A DNA stretch of 64,000 nucleotides from Shimia sp049116215 (lineage in GTDB: Bacteria > Pseudomonadota > Alphaproteobacteria > Rhodobacterales > Rhodobacteraceae): NCBI RefSeq assembly GCF_049116215.1, contig NZ_JAGDZB010000006.1, positions 1 to 64,000 on the forward strand, written 5' to 3'. The translations under genes were made by a program, and so were the position numbers. The notes beneath the pieces were generated by a model. The model was not told the origin of the DNA. It ran no database searches and saw only the letters and a list, made by a program, of their open reading frames with translations. Shown one piece after another: positions 16,981 through 25,015 of this stretch. How positions within the stretch are numbered: the stretch's first letter is position 1; every line of letters begins with the position of its first letter.

Positions 16981-17425
16981 TAAAAAAGATGACCGCTTCC
17001 TTGCCGACAATATCAAGGGGCTGATGATGACCGTGCTGGGGCGGTGGAATGCGCAGATGGATCAGGCGCGTGAAACGACGGAGTTTGCCGCCATTCGCGA
17101 GTCCGACATGCGGGTGTTCGGGCAGTTGCGGGGGCGGACGTTGAAACTGTCAGCGCTGCATCGCGAGTTGGGCATGTCTCGACAGGCGGCGCAGCAGGCG
17201 GTGGCGCGGTTGGTGGAACACGGCGTGTTGCAGGTGACGCTTGCCAAGGACAGCAAGCGGGACAAGGTTGTGTCTGTGACCGAAACCGGTCAGGAACTGC
17301 GCAGCTTGGCGGCGCGGCAAATCCGGGACATCGAGGCACAAAGCGTAGAGGCCATCGGGGTGGAAAACACAGCGGTGTTGCGCGATTTGCTTAGGCAGCT
17401 TGGGCGGCAGGAAAACGGTAGGTAG
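16964..17425 (+). CDS. MarR-type winged-helix regulator
   Basis: About 150 residues with a MarR-like winged helix: LSALHRELGMSRQAAQQAVA then RLVEHGVLQVTLAKDSKRDK. The start is ambiguous. TTG 16964 has GGAAAG five bases upstream, while ATG 16973 has only a distant site and lies inside a palindromic operator. It is divergent from the multicopper oxidase gene, so it is likely its regulator (inference). It ends two bases before the convergent AAA ATPase stop. Confidence 0.85.
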   Translation: MSIMIDKKDDRFLADNIKGLMMTVLGRWNAQMDQARETTEFAAIRESDMRVFGQLRGRTLKLSALHRELGMSRQAAQQAVARLVEHGVLQVTLAKDSKRDKVVSVTETGQELRSLAARQIRDIEAQSVEAIGVENTAVLRDLLRQLGRQENGR

Positions 17426-17426
17426 G

Positions 17427-18539
17427 CTACTCTCCTCGTAGCGCTTGGGCGAGATCGGCGTTTTCCAGCACGTAGTTGCCAAAGCTCGGCCGCCAGACAA
17501 GGCCGCGATCGCGCAGCACGTCCAGTGCCTTTTGCACGCCGCCCTTGGAGTAGGCTTTTCGGTCCGGACCGGCGAGGGCTTGCCGGGTGGCGTCAGTATA
17601 AGGCGAAAACTGGATGCCTTCGGTGGCCATTTTGCGCAGCAATGCTTGTTGCAGCTTGGTGAGCGTGCTGATTTCTGCCAGCAGGGCCTCGCGCATCTGG
17701 TGTTTCTTGCGCAATGCGATGGTGCGCAAGGCCTCGTCGCCAGCGGTGGGCTCCAGGATCAAGTCGCGCAGGCAATCGGTGAGGATTTCCGGACGGCGGC
17801 CGAGGTCGTCAAACACCGCGTCCACGGTGGCGGCGGTGAGTTGCGCGTCTGGTGCGAGGCGAGTGTTGATGCGATGCGTGAGCGCGGTGCTGTAGCTGCT
17901 GCCCAATGTTGGGAAGTCGCGCACGCGGGCGCCAAAGAACGGAGCTTGCTGGTCGTGGATCAGCGCGGCGAGCTTGTCACGGTGGGAGCCGGTCATCACC
18001 AGATAGAGCCGGTTGGGCAGGCCGGATTGGTTCACCGCGTCGCGGGCGGCTTTGAGGGCAAACATGGCGTTTTTGCCCGCCTCGGCGGCGAGGCTTTGCT
18101 GGGCTTCGTCGATGATCAGGACCACGTCTTTTTGCGTGGCCTCACACAGCAAGAGCAGAGCATCGGGAATGGTGCCTTCCCACTGGCCAGCGGATTTTAG
18201 GTTCACGCTAAAGCCCAGCGCGCCGACGGAGGTGAAGGGCACGTTGCGGTGTAATTTGGCGATCAGGCTGTCGTTGTCCTTGAGCGCATTGGCGAGGCAG
18301 GCGGTGATCAGTTTGGCCGGATCAGAGCTGCGGTCGGCCCAGAGGTCCACGTAGAGCACGCATTTGCCTTGCTGCTCCAGAAGCGGGGCGAGGTCGCGGC
18401 GCAAGAAGGTGCTTTTGCCGGTGCGCCGTGGGGCGGCAAGGAACAGCCCAGCGCTTTCGCCCACCAAAGGATCGGGGTTTAGCAGGCTGGCGACTTGCTC
18501 CGCCTCAAACGGGCGCGGGATGTGGTGGTCGGTGGTCAT
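17427..18539 (-). CDS. AAA-type ATP-binding protein with C-terminal winged helix
   Basis: 370 residues. Walker A is APRRTGKSTFL near residue 34, Walker B is VVLIIDEAQQS near 140, and a sensor-like YLVMTGSHRDK follows. The C-terminal 80 residues (TLTKLQQALLRKMATEG, VQKALDVLRDRGLV) look like a winged helix. The layout matches stand-alone archaeal-type/STAND-related P-loop ATPases of unknown role. No partner nuclease or effector is adjacent, so a defence role is not supported by context. Possible roles include regulation or DNA transactions. Confidence 0.8.
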   Translation of the reverse strand: MTTDHHIPRPFEAEQVASLLNPDPLVGESAGLFLAAPRRTGKSTFLRRDLAPLLEQQGKCVLYVDLWADRSSDPAKLITACLANALKDNDSLIAKLHRNVPFTSVGALGFSVNLKSAGQWEGTIPDALLLLCEATQKDVVLIIDEAQQSLAAEAGKNAMFALKAARDAVNQSGLPNRLYLVMTGSHRDKLAALIHDQQAPFFGARVRDFPTLGSSYSTALTHRINTRLAPDAQLTAATVDAVFDDLGRRPEILTDCLRDLILEPTAGDEALRTIALRKKHQMREALLAEISTLTKLQQALLRKMATEGIQFSPYTDATRQALAGPDRKAYSKGGVQKALDVLRDRGLVWRPSFGNYVLENADLAQALRGE

Positions 18540-18737
18540 GGGTGTCCTGCGGTAATTGACTTGGCGGTAGGGTAATCTGATGTGGAGTACTTTGGAATAC
18601 CCTTTGTGTTGAGGGTGTCAATGACGGAAATGTGACCGCGCTAGAGGGAATAGAGTTTGGTTGCGTTGCAGCGTACGCTAGGGGGCCGGAGATTGGGGTT
18701 ACTCATTCAGGCCATCAAAAGTCCGTGTTGGGCTAAG

Positions 18738-19526
18738 TCAGAAAAAATCGCCGCGCATAACCCACCCCTTGGGCGTTTGAAAAAGATAGAGTGATCCGGA
18801 ATCTAAGTAGTTAAATTTTCCTTTGTCAGAAGAGTAGATTTGAAAAGCGAACGTGGCTTCGTCCGGCCAATCGGGGCTTTGTATCCAATCTGGCCACCCT
18901 CCGATCTTGATCGGAAGGGTTGTGCGTGCGTGTTCATAGGCAGGCGACAGGTGCGGACTTTTGCAGAACCAGTCGTCGTCCTTCGCGCAGGCAATGTCAT
19001 AAGATACGTGGTCTACCATGTCCTCCCATGTTGGCTGCTCTGCCAAGGGTGATTGCCAGAAAACTGGAAAGGTTGGAAAGGGTGAAGCTGAACCCGAAGC
19101 GGCGGAAATTGGGCACAGACCTTCCAGCGAATTGTAGGTTCGCAGACAAAAGCCTGTTCCGTTTTTAGCGTCGAACAGGCCGTCCGCGTTAGGATCGATC
19201 CAAAGTGTGACCAACGCGGTGTCCTTTAGCGCCGTTGGCACGTGGGGTAAGCTGTTCGTCCTGATTTGCAGAAAGGGCACCATTTGGGTGCCGCTCTCGG
19301 CGCATACCGGCAGGGTTTCGTCGGGCAAGGACCAGAGATTTCCGCCCCACCAGTTGTCGGGAGCGTTATTTGGTGGCGGACGCTGGCCACCGAGTTGGCC
19401 AAAAACGGCAGGTCTGATTGCTTTGTCGAGTTGTTCTCTTGCGACCTGGAAATCTTTGGCTGTTGGTGTACGTTTTGCCGTCTGGTCCCCGGAACGGAAC
19501 AGGCGTTTTGTAAGCTTTGAAAACAT
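18738..19526 (-). CDS. YwqG-like protein (DUF1963)
   Basis: 262 residues. The segment IGGWPDWIQSPDWPD near residue 205, preceded by a beta-rich region (MVPFLQIRTNSLP) and followed by DSGSLYLFQTPKG, is the recognisable core of the DUF1963/YwqG family. The function is unknown. ATG 19526 is preferred over an in-frame TTG 27 bases upstream; neither has a clear ribosome site. Its base composition is less GC-rich than its neighbours (for example 18780-18850), which could indicate transfer. It sits alone between two intergenic regions. Confidence 0.75.
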   Translation of the reverse strand: MFSKLTKRLFRSGDQTAKRTPTAKDFQVAREQLDKAIRPAVFGQLGGQRPPPNNAPDNWWGGNLWSLPDETLPVCAESGTQMVPFLQIRTNSLPHVPTALKDTALVTLWIDPNADGLFDAKNGTGFCLRTYNSLEGLCPISAASGSASPFPTFPVFWQSPLAEQPTWEDMVDHVSYDIACAKDDDWFCKSPHLSPAYEHARTTLPIKIGGWPDWIQSPDWPDEATFAFQIYSSDKGKFNYLDSGSLYLFQTPKGWVMRGDFF

Positions 19527-19562
19527 AAGGCAACGAAAGTAACTTTTGGCCAAGAGTTAGAA

Positions 19563-19591
19563 AAAAGGCGCGCCACGGAGGCGCGCCTTTT
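19563..19591 (-). terminator. Terminator of the formaldehyde dehydrogenase gene
   Basis: GGCGCGCC (19567-19574) and GGCGCGCC (19580-19587) form a stem with an ACGGA loop, extended by A/T pairs on both sides. Read on the minus strand it ends in six T, 22 bases after the adhC stop. It could work in both directions. Confidence 0.85.
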
Positions 19592-19613
19592 CTGATTTAA
19601 ACACTGTGGTCGA

Positions 19614-20750
19614 TCAAAATTCAACCACTGCGCGAATGGACTTGCCTTCGTGCATCAGATCAAAGCCGTGGTTGATCTCATCAAGGCTGAGCTTGTGGGT
19701 GATCATGGAATCGATCTCGATTTTGCCGTCCATGTACCAATCGACAAATTTGGGCACGTCGGTGCGGCCTTTGGCGCCGCCGAAGGCTGTGCCTTTCCAG
19801 ACGCGGCCGGTCACAAGCTGGAACGGGCGGGTGGAGATTTCGGCACCGGCAGGCGCCACGCCGATGATCACAGACACGCCCCAACCGCGGTGGGAGCATT
19901 CCAGCGCGTCGCGCATGACGTTGACGTTGCCGGTGGCGTCAAAGGAGTAATCCACGCCGCCAAACTGGTCTTTCTCGGTTTTGGTGATCTCGACAATCGC
20001 ATCCACAACGGATTGGTCGCCCAGTTTTGAGGGGTTCACAAAGTGGGTCATGCCAAATTTCTTGGCCATCTCAGCTTTGTCGTCATTGAGATCCACACCG
20101 ATGATGGTGTCGGCACCGGCCATGCGCAGTCCTTGGATCACGTTGAGGCCAATGCCGCCGAGGCCAAAGACAGCGGCAGACGAACCGATCTCCACGCCAG
20201 CGGTGTTGATCACCGCGCCAATGCCGGTGGTGACGCCGCAGCCGATGTAGCAGATTTTGTCAAAGGGGGCGTCTTCGCGCACCTTCGCCAGCGCAATTTC
20301 CGGCATCACGGTGTGGTTGGCGAAGGTGGAGCAGCCCATGTAGTGGTAGATGGGCGTGCCATCGAGCATGGAGAAGCGCGTGGTGCCGTCTGGCAGCAGA
20401 CCCTGACCTTGGGTGCCACGGATGGCGGTGCAGAGGTTGGTTTTGCCCGACAGGCAGGAATGACATTCGCGGCATTCCGGGGTGTAGAGCGGGATCACGT
20501 GATCGCCGGGCTTCAGCGTGGTGACGCCTTCGCCGCATTCCACCACCACACCGGCGCCTTCATGGCCCAAAATGGACGGGAACAGACCCTCCGGGTCGGC
20601 GCCGGAGCGGGTGAATTCATCGGTGTGACATAGGCCGGTGGCCTTGATTTCAATGAGAACTTCGCCTGCCTTGGGGCCTTCGAGGTTCACATCCATGATT
20701 TCCAGTGGCTTGCCGGCTTCCAAAGCGACGGCGGCTTTCGTGCGCATCAT
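19614..20750 (-). CDS. S-(hydroxymethyl)glutathione dehydrogenase (class III alcohol dehydrogenase)
   Basis: 378 residues, full length for the glutathione-dependent formaldehyde dehydrogenase family (adhC/frmA/adhI in various genomes). It oxidises S-hydroxymethylglutathione to S-formylglutathione with NAD. The catalytic zinc site is GLCHTDEFTRSG, GHEGAGVV marks the second ligand region, the structural zinc cysteines lie in CRECHSCLSGKTNLC, and the Rossmann glycines are in FGLGGIGLNVI. ATG 20750 follows GGGAGG at nine bases. The next enzyme, fghA, is at 11846-12679. Confidence 0.96.
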   Translation of the reverse strand: MMRTKAAVALEAGKPLEIMDVNLEGPKAGEVLIEIKATGLCHTDEFTRSGADPEGLFPSILGHEGAGVVVECGEGVTTLKPGDHVIPLYTPECRECHSCLSGKTNLCTAIRGTQGQGLLPDGTTRFSMLDGTPIYHYMGCSTFANHTVMPEIALAKVREDAPFDKICYIGCGVTTGIGAVINTAGVEIGSSAAVFGLGGIGLNVIQGLRMAGADTIIGVDLNDDKAEMAKKFGMTHFVNPSKLGDQSVVDAIVEITKTEKDQFGGVDYSFDATGNVNVMRDALECSHRGWGVSVIIGVAPAGAEISTRPFQLVTGRVWKGTAFGGAKGRTDVPKFVDWYMDGKIEIDSMITHKLSLDEINHGFDLMHEGKSIRAVVEF

Positions 20751-20892
20751 TTTGCCTATCCTCCCAGTTTGTTTTGGAGCGTGGTTGAAACGCTCTATCA
20801 TTGCAACCTTATTGGGAACATAGCGAAAGCCCCTCGTGGTTGGCACGGCGGGGACGAAGCAAATTTGTATATTTGCGACAAGGAGTAAGATT

Positions 20893-21174
20893 ATGCGGTT
20901 TGTGGTTTTGGCAGCGGCGGGCTTTGTAGGGCTGGCGGCTTTGACAGCGTGTAAAGGGGAAGATGTGGCGGAAGCAAAAGGCAGCACCACCTGTGATCCG
21001 GCGACGTTTGAGTTCCTCGTGGGGCAGGACAAAAGCGCGCTTGAGGGCGTGACTGTGCCGGAGATGGTGCGCGTGATGGCGGAAAATTCGCCAGCGACCA
21101 TGGATTTCCACGAGAACCGTCTGAACGTGGTGCATGATGCGGACGGCAAGATTTTGCAGGTGACCTGCGGCTGA
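20893..21174 (+). CDS. Lipoprotein of the I78 peptidase inhibitor family
   Basis: 93 residues. The signal ends in the lipobox LTAC (Cys 20), so it should be a lipoprotein. The rest matches the inhibitor I78 family: CDPATFEFLVGQDKSAL, then a strand-rich C terminus with FHENRLNVVHDADGKI and a final Cys that may pair with the first one. Such small proteins inhibit serine proteases in the periplasm. AGGAG lies seven bases before ATG 20893. It is divergent from the formaldehyde dehydrogenase gene. Confidence 0.85.
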   Translation: MRFVVLAAAGFVGLAALTACKGEDVAEAKGSTTCDPATFEFLVGQDKSALEGVTVPEMVRVMAENSPATMDFHENRLNVVHDADGKILQVTCG

Positions 21175-21185
21175 TACTGCGAACT

Positions 21186-21212
21186 GATGGCCCTCCGATG
21201 AGGAGGGCCGTC
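21186..21212. terminator. Hairpin between convergent genes
   Basis: GATGGCCCTCC (21186-21196) and GGAGGGCCGTC (21202-21212) form an 11-position stem with a GATGA loop, midway between the convergent I78 lipoprotein and cytochrome genes. There is no strong T tract on either side. Confidence 0.6.
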
Positions 21213-21219
21213 ATGCGCC

Positions 21220-21657
21220 TTAGTCTTTTTTCAGGCGGTAGTTTTTGTGGCAGGCTTTGCAAGCGCCACCAACCCCGCCCAGTGTGCTGGCCAATGCTGC
21301 GCGGTCTTTGAAATCCAGCGCTTTTGCAGCGGCGGTGAGTTTGTCGGATTTTGCGGAGAAGTCTGCCCAGTTCTCCCAAATGGCAGGCAGGGCCTCTGAT
21401 TTTGGATCGGTGGCCGGATTCTCAAACAGCGCGTTGATTTTACCGGATTGCATCACAATGGTGTCTCGGGCCATGCGGGCTTTGGCTTGATGCAGGGGGA
21501 TGTCCTGCTTTGCCATGCTGACCAGGGTTTTGAAGGCGGCGCCAATTTTCTCCATCGCCATCATGCGGGCCATGACCTCGGGGTCTTTCACACCGTTGTG
21601 GGCGTGGGCTGAAGTGGTGATCAACAAAGCGGCGGCGATCAGGATGGGACGGCGCAT
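21220..21657 (-). CDS. Class II cytochrome c (c'/c556 type)
   Basis: 145 residues. A Sec signal (MRRPILIAAALLITTSAHA) is followed by a four-helix-bundle sequence with the haem motif CKACH near the C terminus (residues about 133-137), as in cytochromes c' and c556. It is a periplasmic electron carrier or gas-binding protein; the axial ligand Met expected in low-spin c556 could be one of MARMMAM. Its partner is unknown. Confidence 0.9.
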   Translation of the reverse strand: MRRPILIAAALLITTSAHAHNGVKDPEVMARMMAMEKIGAAFKTLVSMAKQDIPLHQAKARMARDTIVMQSGKINALFENPATDPKSEALPAIWENWADFSAKSDKLTAAAKALDFKDRAALASTLGGVGGACKACHKNYRLKKD

Positions 21658-21725
21658 TTTGGCTCCTTTGGTTGGCTGCCCCTATGCAGCCCATGGCGTG
21701 GCTGGGAATCAAGTGAAAAATGTGA

Positions 21726-21740
21726 GAACATAAAGGGAAC
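21726..21740 (+). promoter_or_regulatory. Alphaproteobacterial LexA box before imuB
   Basis: GAAC-ATAAAGG-GAAC is an exact GAACN7GAAC, the complement of the GTTCN7GTTC direct repeat used by LexA in Rhodobacter and relatives. It lies 31 bases before the imuB start. This predicts SOS control. Confidence 0.8.
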
Positions 21741-21771
21741 AAACATCACGATTCTGTTCCGTGTGCTGCTT

Positions 21772-23445
21772 ATGCCAAACCGTCGCATTCTTTCCCTGTG
21801 GTTCCCGCGTTTGGGGGCCGAGCGCCTGATCCGTATGGAGCGGGGCACCTTTGATGCGCCTTTGGCGGTGCTGCGGGACACGGGGCAGATGCAGGTGATT
21901 TGCTCGCTGTCCGAGCAGGCGGAGCGGGAAGGGCTGGCGTTGGGGCAACCGCTCAGAGATGCGCAGGCGATGTGTCCACATCTGATCACCCGGCTGCGGA
22001 ATGTGCATGCAGAACAGGGCTTTATGAAGGTGCTGACGCGCTGGGCGGGGAAGTATTCACCCTGGGTGGCGGCGACAGAAGAGGATGCGCTGGTGCTGGA
22101 TGTGACCGGCAGTACACATTTGTTTGGCGGCGAAGAGGGCGTGCTGGACCGGGTGGCGGAGGACTGTGTCGATTTGCAGCTGACGGTGCGGGCCGGGCTG
22201 GCGGATACGCTGGGTGCGGCCTGGGCTTTGGCGCGGTTTGGGACGCAGCCGGGGCCGCAGTTTGACACTGTGGCGCATCGCAGCGGCGATGACATTGATC
22301 AGGAGGCCCCGGCGACGCGATCGCGGGCGGTGAAACGGCGGCATTGGACCCGGGGCGGGGCGGCCCCGCCAGCGGCAGGCGGTAAGGTGGACGTGGGGCG
22401 GATTGCGCCACCGGGACAGACGCGCGGGGCGCTGGCGGCGCTGCCGGTGGCGGCGTTGCGACTGGATGGGAGCACGCAGGCGGAGCTGGCGCGGTTGGGA
22501 TTGCGGCGGATTGGCGATTTGACGGGACAGCCGCGGGCGGGGCTGGCGCGGCGGTTTGGCAAAGGGCTGGTGCTGCGTCTGGATCAGGCGCTGGGCGCGG
22601 TGCCGGAGCCGGTAAACCCGGCGCCGCCGGAGACGTTTTATGCGGTGCGCATGAGCCTGCCGGACCCGATTGGGCTGGAAGAGGATGTGGCGGCGGCGGT
22701 GGACAAGGTGCTGGGGCCGCTGTGTGAACGGCTGAAGAAAAAGTCTAAAGGCCTCCGCGTGGTGCGCTTGCAGGTGTTTCGCACCGATCAGACCATGCAA
22801 AGCGTGGAGGTGGGGCTGGCGCGGGCCACCAATGATCCGGAGCGGGTGCGGCCCTTGTTGCGTATGAAGCTGACCGACATCGATGCGGGGTTTGGCATTG
22901 ATATGCTGCGGCTGGAGGCGGTGCGGGTGGAGACGCTGCATATGCGCCACACGGCGGGACACCTAGAGGCGCGGCAGGCGGCGGACAGGCGGCTCAATCA
23001 GGGCCAGGCGCTGGAGGATCTGATTGGCCGGATTGGCGCGCGGGTGGGGCTGGAACAGATCACCCGGCGGCATCCGGCGTCGAGCCATATTCCGGAGAAA
23101 ACCGCGCAGGTGTTGCACGCCGCCTGGTCAGATCCCTGGGAGCAGGCCTGGCCGGAGAGCGTGTTGAAGCGGCCCTTGTTGTTGTGGCGGCCAGAGCCGG
23201 TGCATGCGCCGGAGGTGCCGCGCTTGCCTGAGGTGTTTCGCTGGCGCGGGCGGGATATGGCGGTGGCGGATGCGCGCGGGCCGGAGCGGATTGCGCCGGA
23301 GTGGTGGCTGGATGAGCCGGAGTGGCGCAGCGGGGTGCGCGATTACTGGCGGGTGACCTGCAAGAATGGCGAGCGGCTGTGGCTGTATTTTGCGCATGGC
23401 GGGCAGATGTCAGCGGGCTGGTTCTGTCAGGGCAGCTTTGCGTGA
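21772..23445 (+). CDS. imuB: ImuB, inactive Y-family polymerase-like mutasome subunit
   Basis: 557 residues. The N terminus RRILSLWFPRLGAERL and LVLDVTGSTHLFGGE align with Y-family polymerase motifs but lack the catalytic acidic residues, as is typical of ImuB. The C terminus YWRVTCKNGERLWLYF ends in WFCQGSFA, also typical. ImuB links DnaE2 to the beta clamp in SOS mutagenesis. Residues about 175-215 form a low-complexity basic, Ala/Gly-rich linker. Neither imuA nor dnaE2 is adjacent (left is a cytochrome gene, right a DUF2794 gene), so the usual cassette is broken up or incomplete. Confidence 0.9.
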   Translation: MPNRRILSLWFPRLGAERLIRMERGTFDAPLAVLRDTGQMQVICSLSEQAEREGLALGQPLRDAQAMCPHLITRLRNVHAEQGFMKVLTRWAGKYSPWVAATEEDALVLDVTGSTHLFGGEEGVLDRVAEDCVDLQLTVRAGLADTLGAAWALARFGTQPGPQFDTVAHRSGDDIDQEAPATRSRAVKRRHWTRGGAAPPAAGGKVDVGRIAPPGQTRGALAALPVAALRLDGSTQAELARLGLRRIGDLTGQPRAGLARRFGKGLVLRLDQALGAVPEPVNPAPPETFYAVRMSLPDPIGLEEDVAAAVDKVLGPLCERLKKKSKGLRVVRLQVFRTDQTMQSVEVGLARATNDPERVRPLLRMKLTDIDAGFGIDMLRLEAVRVETLHMRHTAGHLEARQAADRRLNQGQALEDLIGRIGARVGLEQITRRHPASSHIPEKTAQVLHAAWSDPWEQAWPESVLKRPLLLWRPEPVHAPEVPRLPEVFRWRGRDMAVADARGPERIAPEWWLDEPEWRSGVRDYWRVTCKNGERLWLYFAHGGQMSAGWFCQGSFA

Positions 23446-23465
23446 GTTCTATGTATCCCACAAAA

Positions 23466-23660
23466 GAAAACCGCCCCAGAAGGGGCGGCTCTAGCGGGTA
23501 TTTTGAAAAGTGCCCCTCGGCGGCGCAGACTGGGTGGGGGCAATAGTGCCGCGCCGCCGAAGGTAGCGTTTCGTTTTCGCTATGAGGGTAAGATGCAGGC
23601 CAGATGCGGCGACAAAAGGAAGGCACCGCGACCTTTTGCAGAAAATTCTGTGACCAAAAA
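23466..23660 (-). ncRNA. Candidate structured minus-strand transcript
   Basis: Between imuB and the DUF2794 gene the minus strand ends in an intrinsic terminator (CCGCCCC/GGGGCGG stem at 23471-23488, then TTTTCTTTT), although no minus-strand gene precedes it. Just upstream are a hairpin with ten perfect pairs (23517-23526 with 23551-23560) and a smaller one (TAGCG/CGCTA, 23564-23582). This is the layout of a small RNA. The 5' end is unknown, and the alternative is a leader of the plus-strand gene. Confidence 0.35.
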
Positions 23661-23731
23661 GGGGCATGGTTAACGGCAAGGCGGGATGTGTGGGGCTTGA
23701 TTTTGACGTCAATTGGCGCGAGGCTGAGGCT

Positions 23732-24079
23732 ATGAATGCCCAACCTCCCAGCAGATTGCACCCGCCCCAGAAGCCGCCTGAGCAGGTGGCGTTCCATCGC
23801 ACCGAACTGTCGGTCATTTTGGGGCTTTATGGGCGCATGGTGGCGGCTGGAGAGTGGCGCGACTACGGGATTTCAGCTTTGCGCGAAGTGGCGGTGTTTT
23901 CGGTGTTCCGGCGGGCAGCGGAAAACCCGCTGTACCGGATCGAGAAGCGCCCCAAGCTGCGCAACAAGCAGGGGCTTTATGCGGTGATTGGCATGGACGG
24001 GCAGGTGCTTAAGCGCGGGCATGATTTAAAAACCGTGTTGCGGGTGCTGGAGCGTAAGTTGATCCGCGCGGTGGAGTGA
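23732..24079 (+). CDS. DUF2794 family protein
   Basis: 115 residues of the alphaproteobacterial DUF2794 family: AFHRTELSVILGLYGRMVAAG, EWRDYGISALREVAVFSVFRRA and YRIEKRPKLRNKQGLYAVI. The sequence is rich in basic residues and has no signal peptide or membrane segment, so it should be cytoplasmic. The function is unknown. ATG 23732 gives the expected family length; ATG 23666 is in frame and would add 22 poorly conserved-looking residues. It is followed ten bases later by a GNAT gene. Confidence 0.82.
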   Translation: MNAQPPSRLHPPQKPPEQVAFHRTELSVILGLYGRMVAAGEWRDYGISALREVAVFSVFRRAAENPLYRIEKRPKLRNKQGLYAVIGMDGQVLKRGHDLKTVLRVLERKLIRAVE

Positions 24080-24089
24080 GCGGGCAGGC

Positions 24090-24935
24090 ATGTGCCAGAA
24101 TACAGAATTTCGCACGGCGACGTTGGAGGAGATGTCCATCATTCTGAAGTGGGCTGCCGAGGAAGGCTGGAACCCTGGGCTAGAAGATGCGGCAGCGTTT
24201 TGGCAGGCGGACCCAGAGGGGTTCTTTGTGGCCGCTGTGGATGGGGAACTGGCGGCGGCGATTTCAGTTGTAAACCACACCGCGAATTTTGCCTTTCTTG
24301 GGTTGTATATCGCGCGTCCTGCGTTTCGCGGGCAGGGCATTGGCTTTGGGCTGTGGCACCATGCGCTTAGACATGCTGGTGCGCGGGTGGTCGGTTTGGA
24401 CGGTGTGCCGGATCAGCAGGACAATTATGCGACTTCAGGGTTTGAGCTATTCAGCGCCACAACCCGGTTTACGGGCGAGGTGGCCGCGCGGAAGAGTGAC
24501 CGCGTCCGAAAGGCGGCGCCGGAAGATGTCGCCGCATTGATTGACCTAGAAGCGGCGGCGTCGGGTGTGCGCAAGCCAGCGTATCTTGCTGAGTGGTTTG
24601 CACCAGTGGAGAGCCGTCAGTCTTGGGTCATGCAGCGCACGGATGGAATTGCAGGGTTTTGCACGGCGCGGCGCTGTCGTGAGGGTGTCAAGATTGGCCC
24701 GCTTTGGGCGCAGAGGGAAGAGGACGCACAGGCGTTGATGGCGCATGTGGCGGCGCAGGTGGGTGGTCCGGTGACATTGGATGTACCGGACACATCAGCG
24801 CCGTTGAAGGCGCTGTGTCAGGCGTTGGACCTGACGCCCGGGTTTGCCACAGCGCGGATGTATCGCGGCACGCCGGTGCCGGTTGGCGACGCGTCAGGCG
24901 GGTATTTTGCTGTTAGCACATTGGAGCTGGGCTGA
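24090..24935 (+). CDS. GNAT family N-acetyltransferase with C-terminal extension
   Basis: 281 residues. The acetyl-CoA motif A is RPAFRGQGIGFGLWHHAL (about residues 75-92) and the N-terminal half is a full GNAT fold. The C-terminal half (from about residue 130) resembles the second acetyltransferase-like domain seen in YitH-type two-domain proteins. The acceptor is unknown. Ten bases separate it from the DUF2794 gene. A dispersed 3'-end element follows the stop. Confidence 0.85.
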   Translation: MCQNTEFRTATLEEMSIILKWAAEEGWNPGLEDAAAFWQADPEGFFVAAVDGELAAAISVVNHTANFAFLGLYIARPAFRGQGIGFGLWHHALRHAGARVVGLDGVPDQQDNYATSGFELFSATTRFTGEVAARKSDRVRKAAPEDVAALIDLEAAASGVRKPAYLAEWFAPVESRQSWVMQRTDGIAGFCTARRCREGVKIGPLWAQREEDAQALMAHVAAQVGGPVTLDVPDTSAPLKALCQALDLTPGFATARMYRGTPVPVGDASGGYFAVSTLELG

Positions 24936-24948
24936 CGCCGCGCTTAGG

Positions 24949-25009
24949 AAGGGGCCAGCCCCTTCTTGGCATTGCCAATTCATCCCCGGGATATTTGGGG
25001 ACTGAGAAT
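24949..25009 (+). repeat. Dispersed 3'-end element, copy 3
   Basis: The hairpins AAGGGGC-CA-GCCCCTT (24949-24964) and TTGGC-ATT-GCCAA (24966-24978) are followed by CCCCGGGATATTTGGGGACT then GAGAA. It begins 13 bases after the GNAT stop and is oriented with that gene. Confidence 0.7.
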
Positions 25010-25015
25010 GCGGTT

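Noticed and set aside
17427..19526. Defence island
   Set aside because: A lone ATPase and a YwqG-like protein without nuclease, toxin, methylase or mobile-element context are not enough.
19567..19587. GGCGCGCC palindromes here and at 43809 as protein-binding sites
   Set aside because: Both are explained as arms of hairpin stems.
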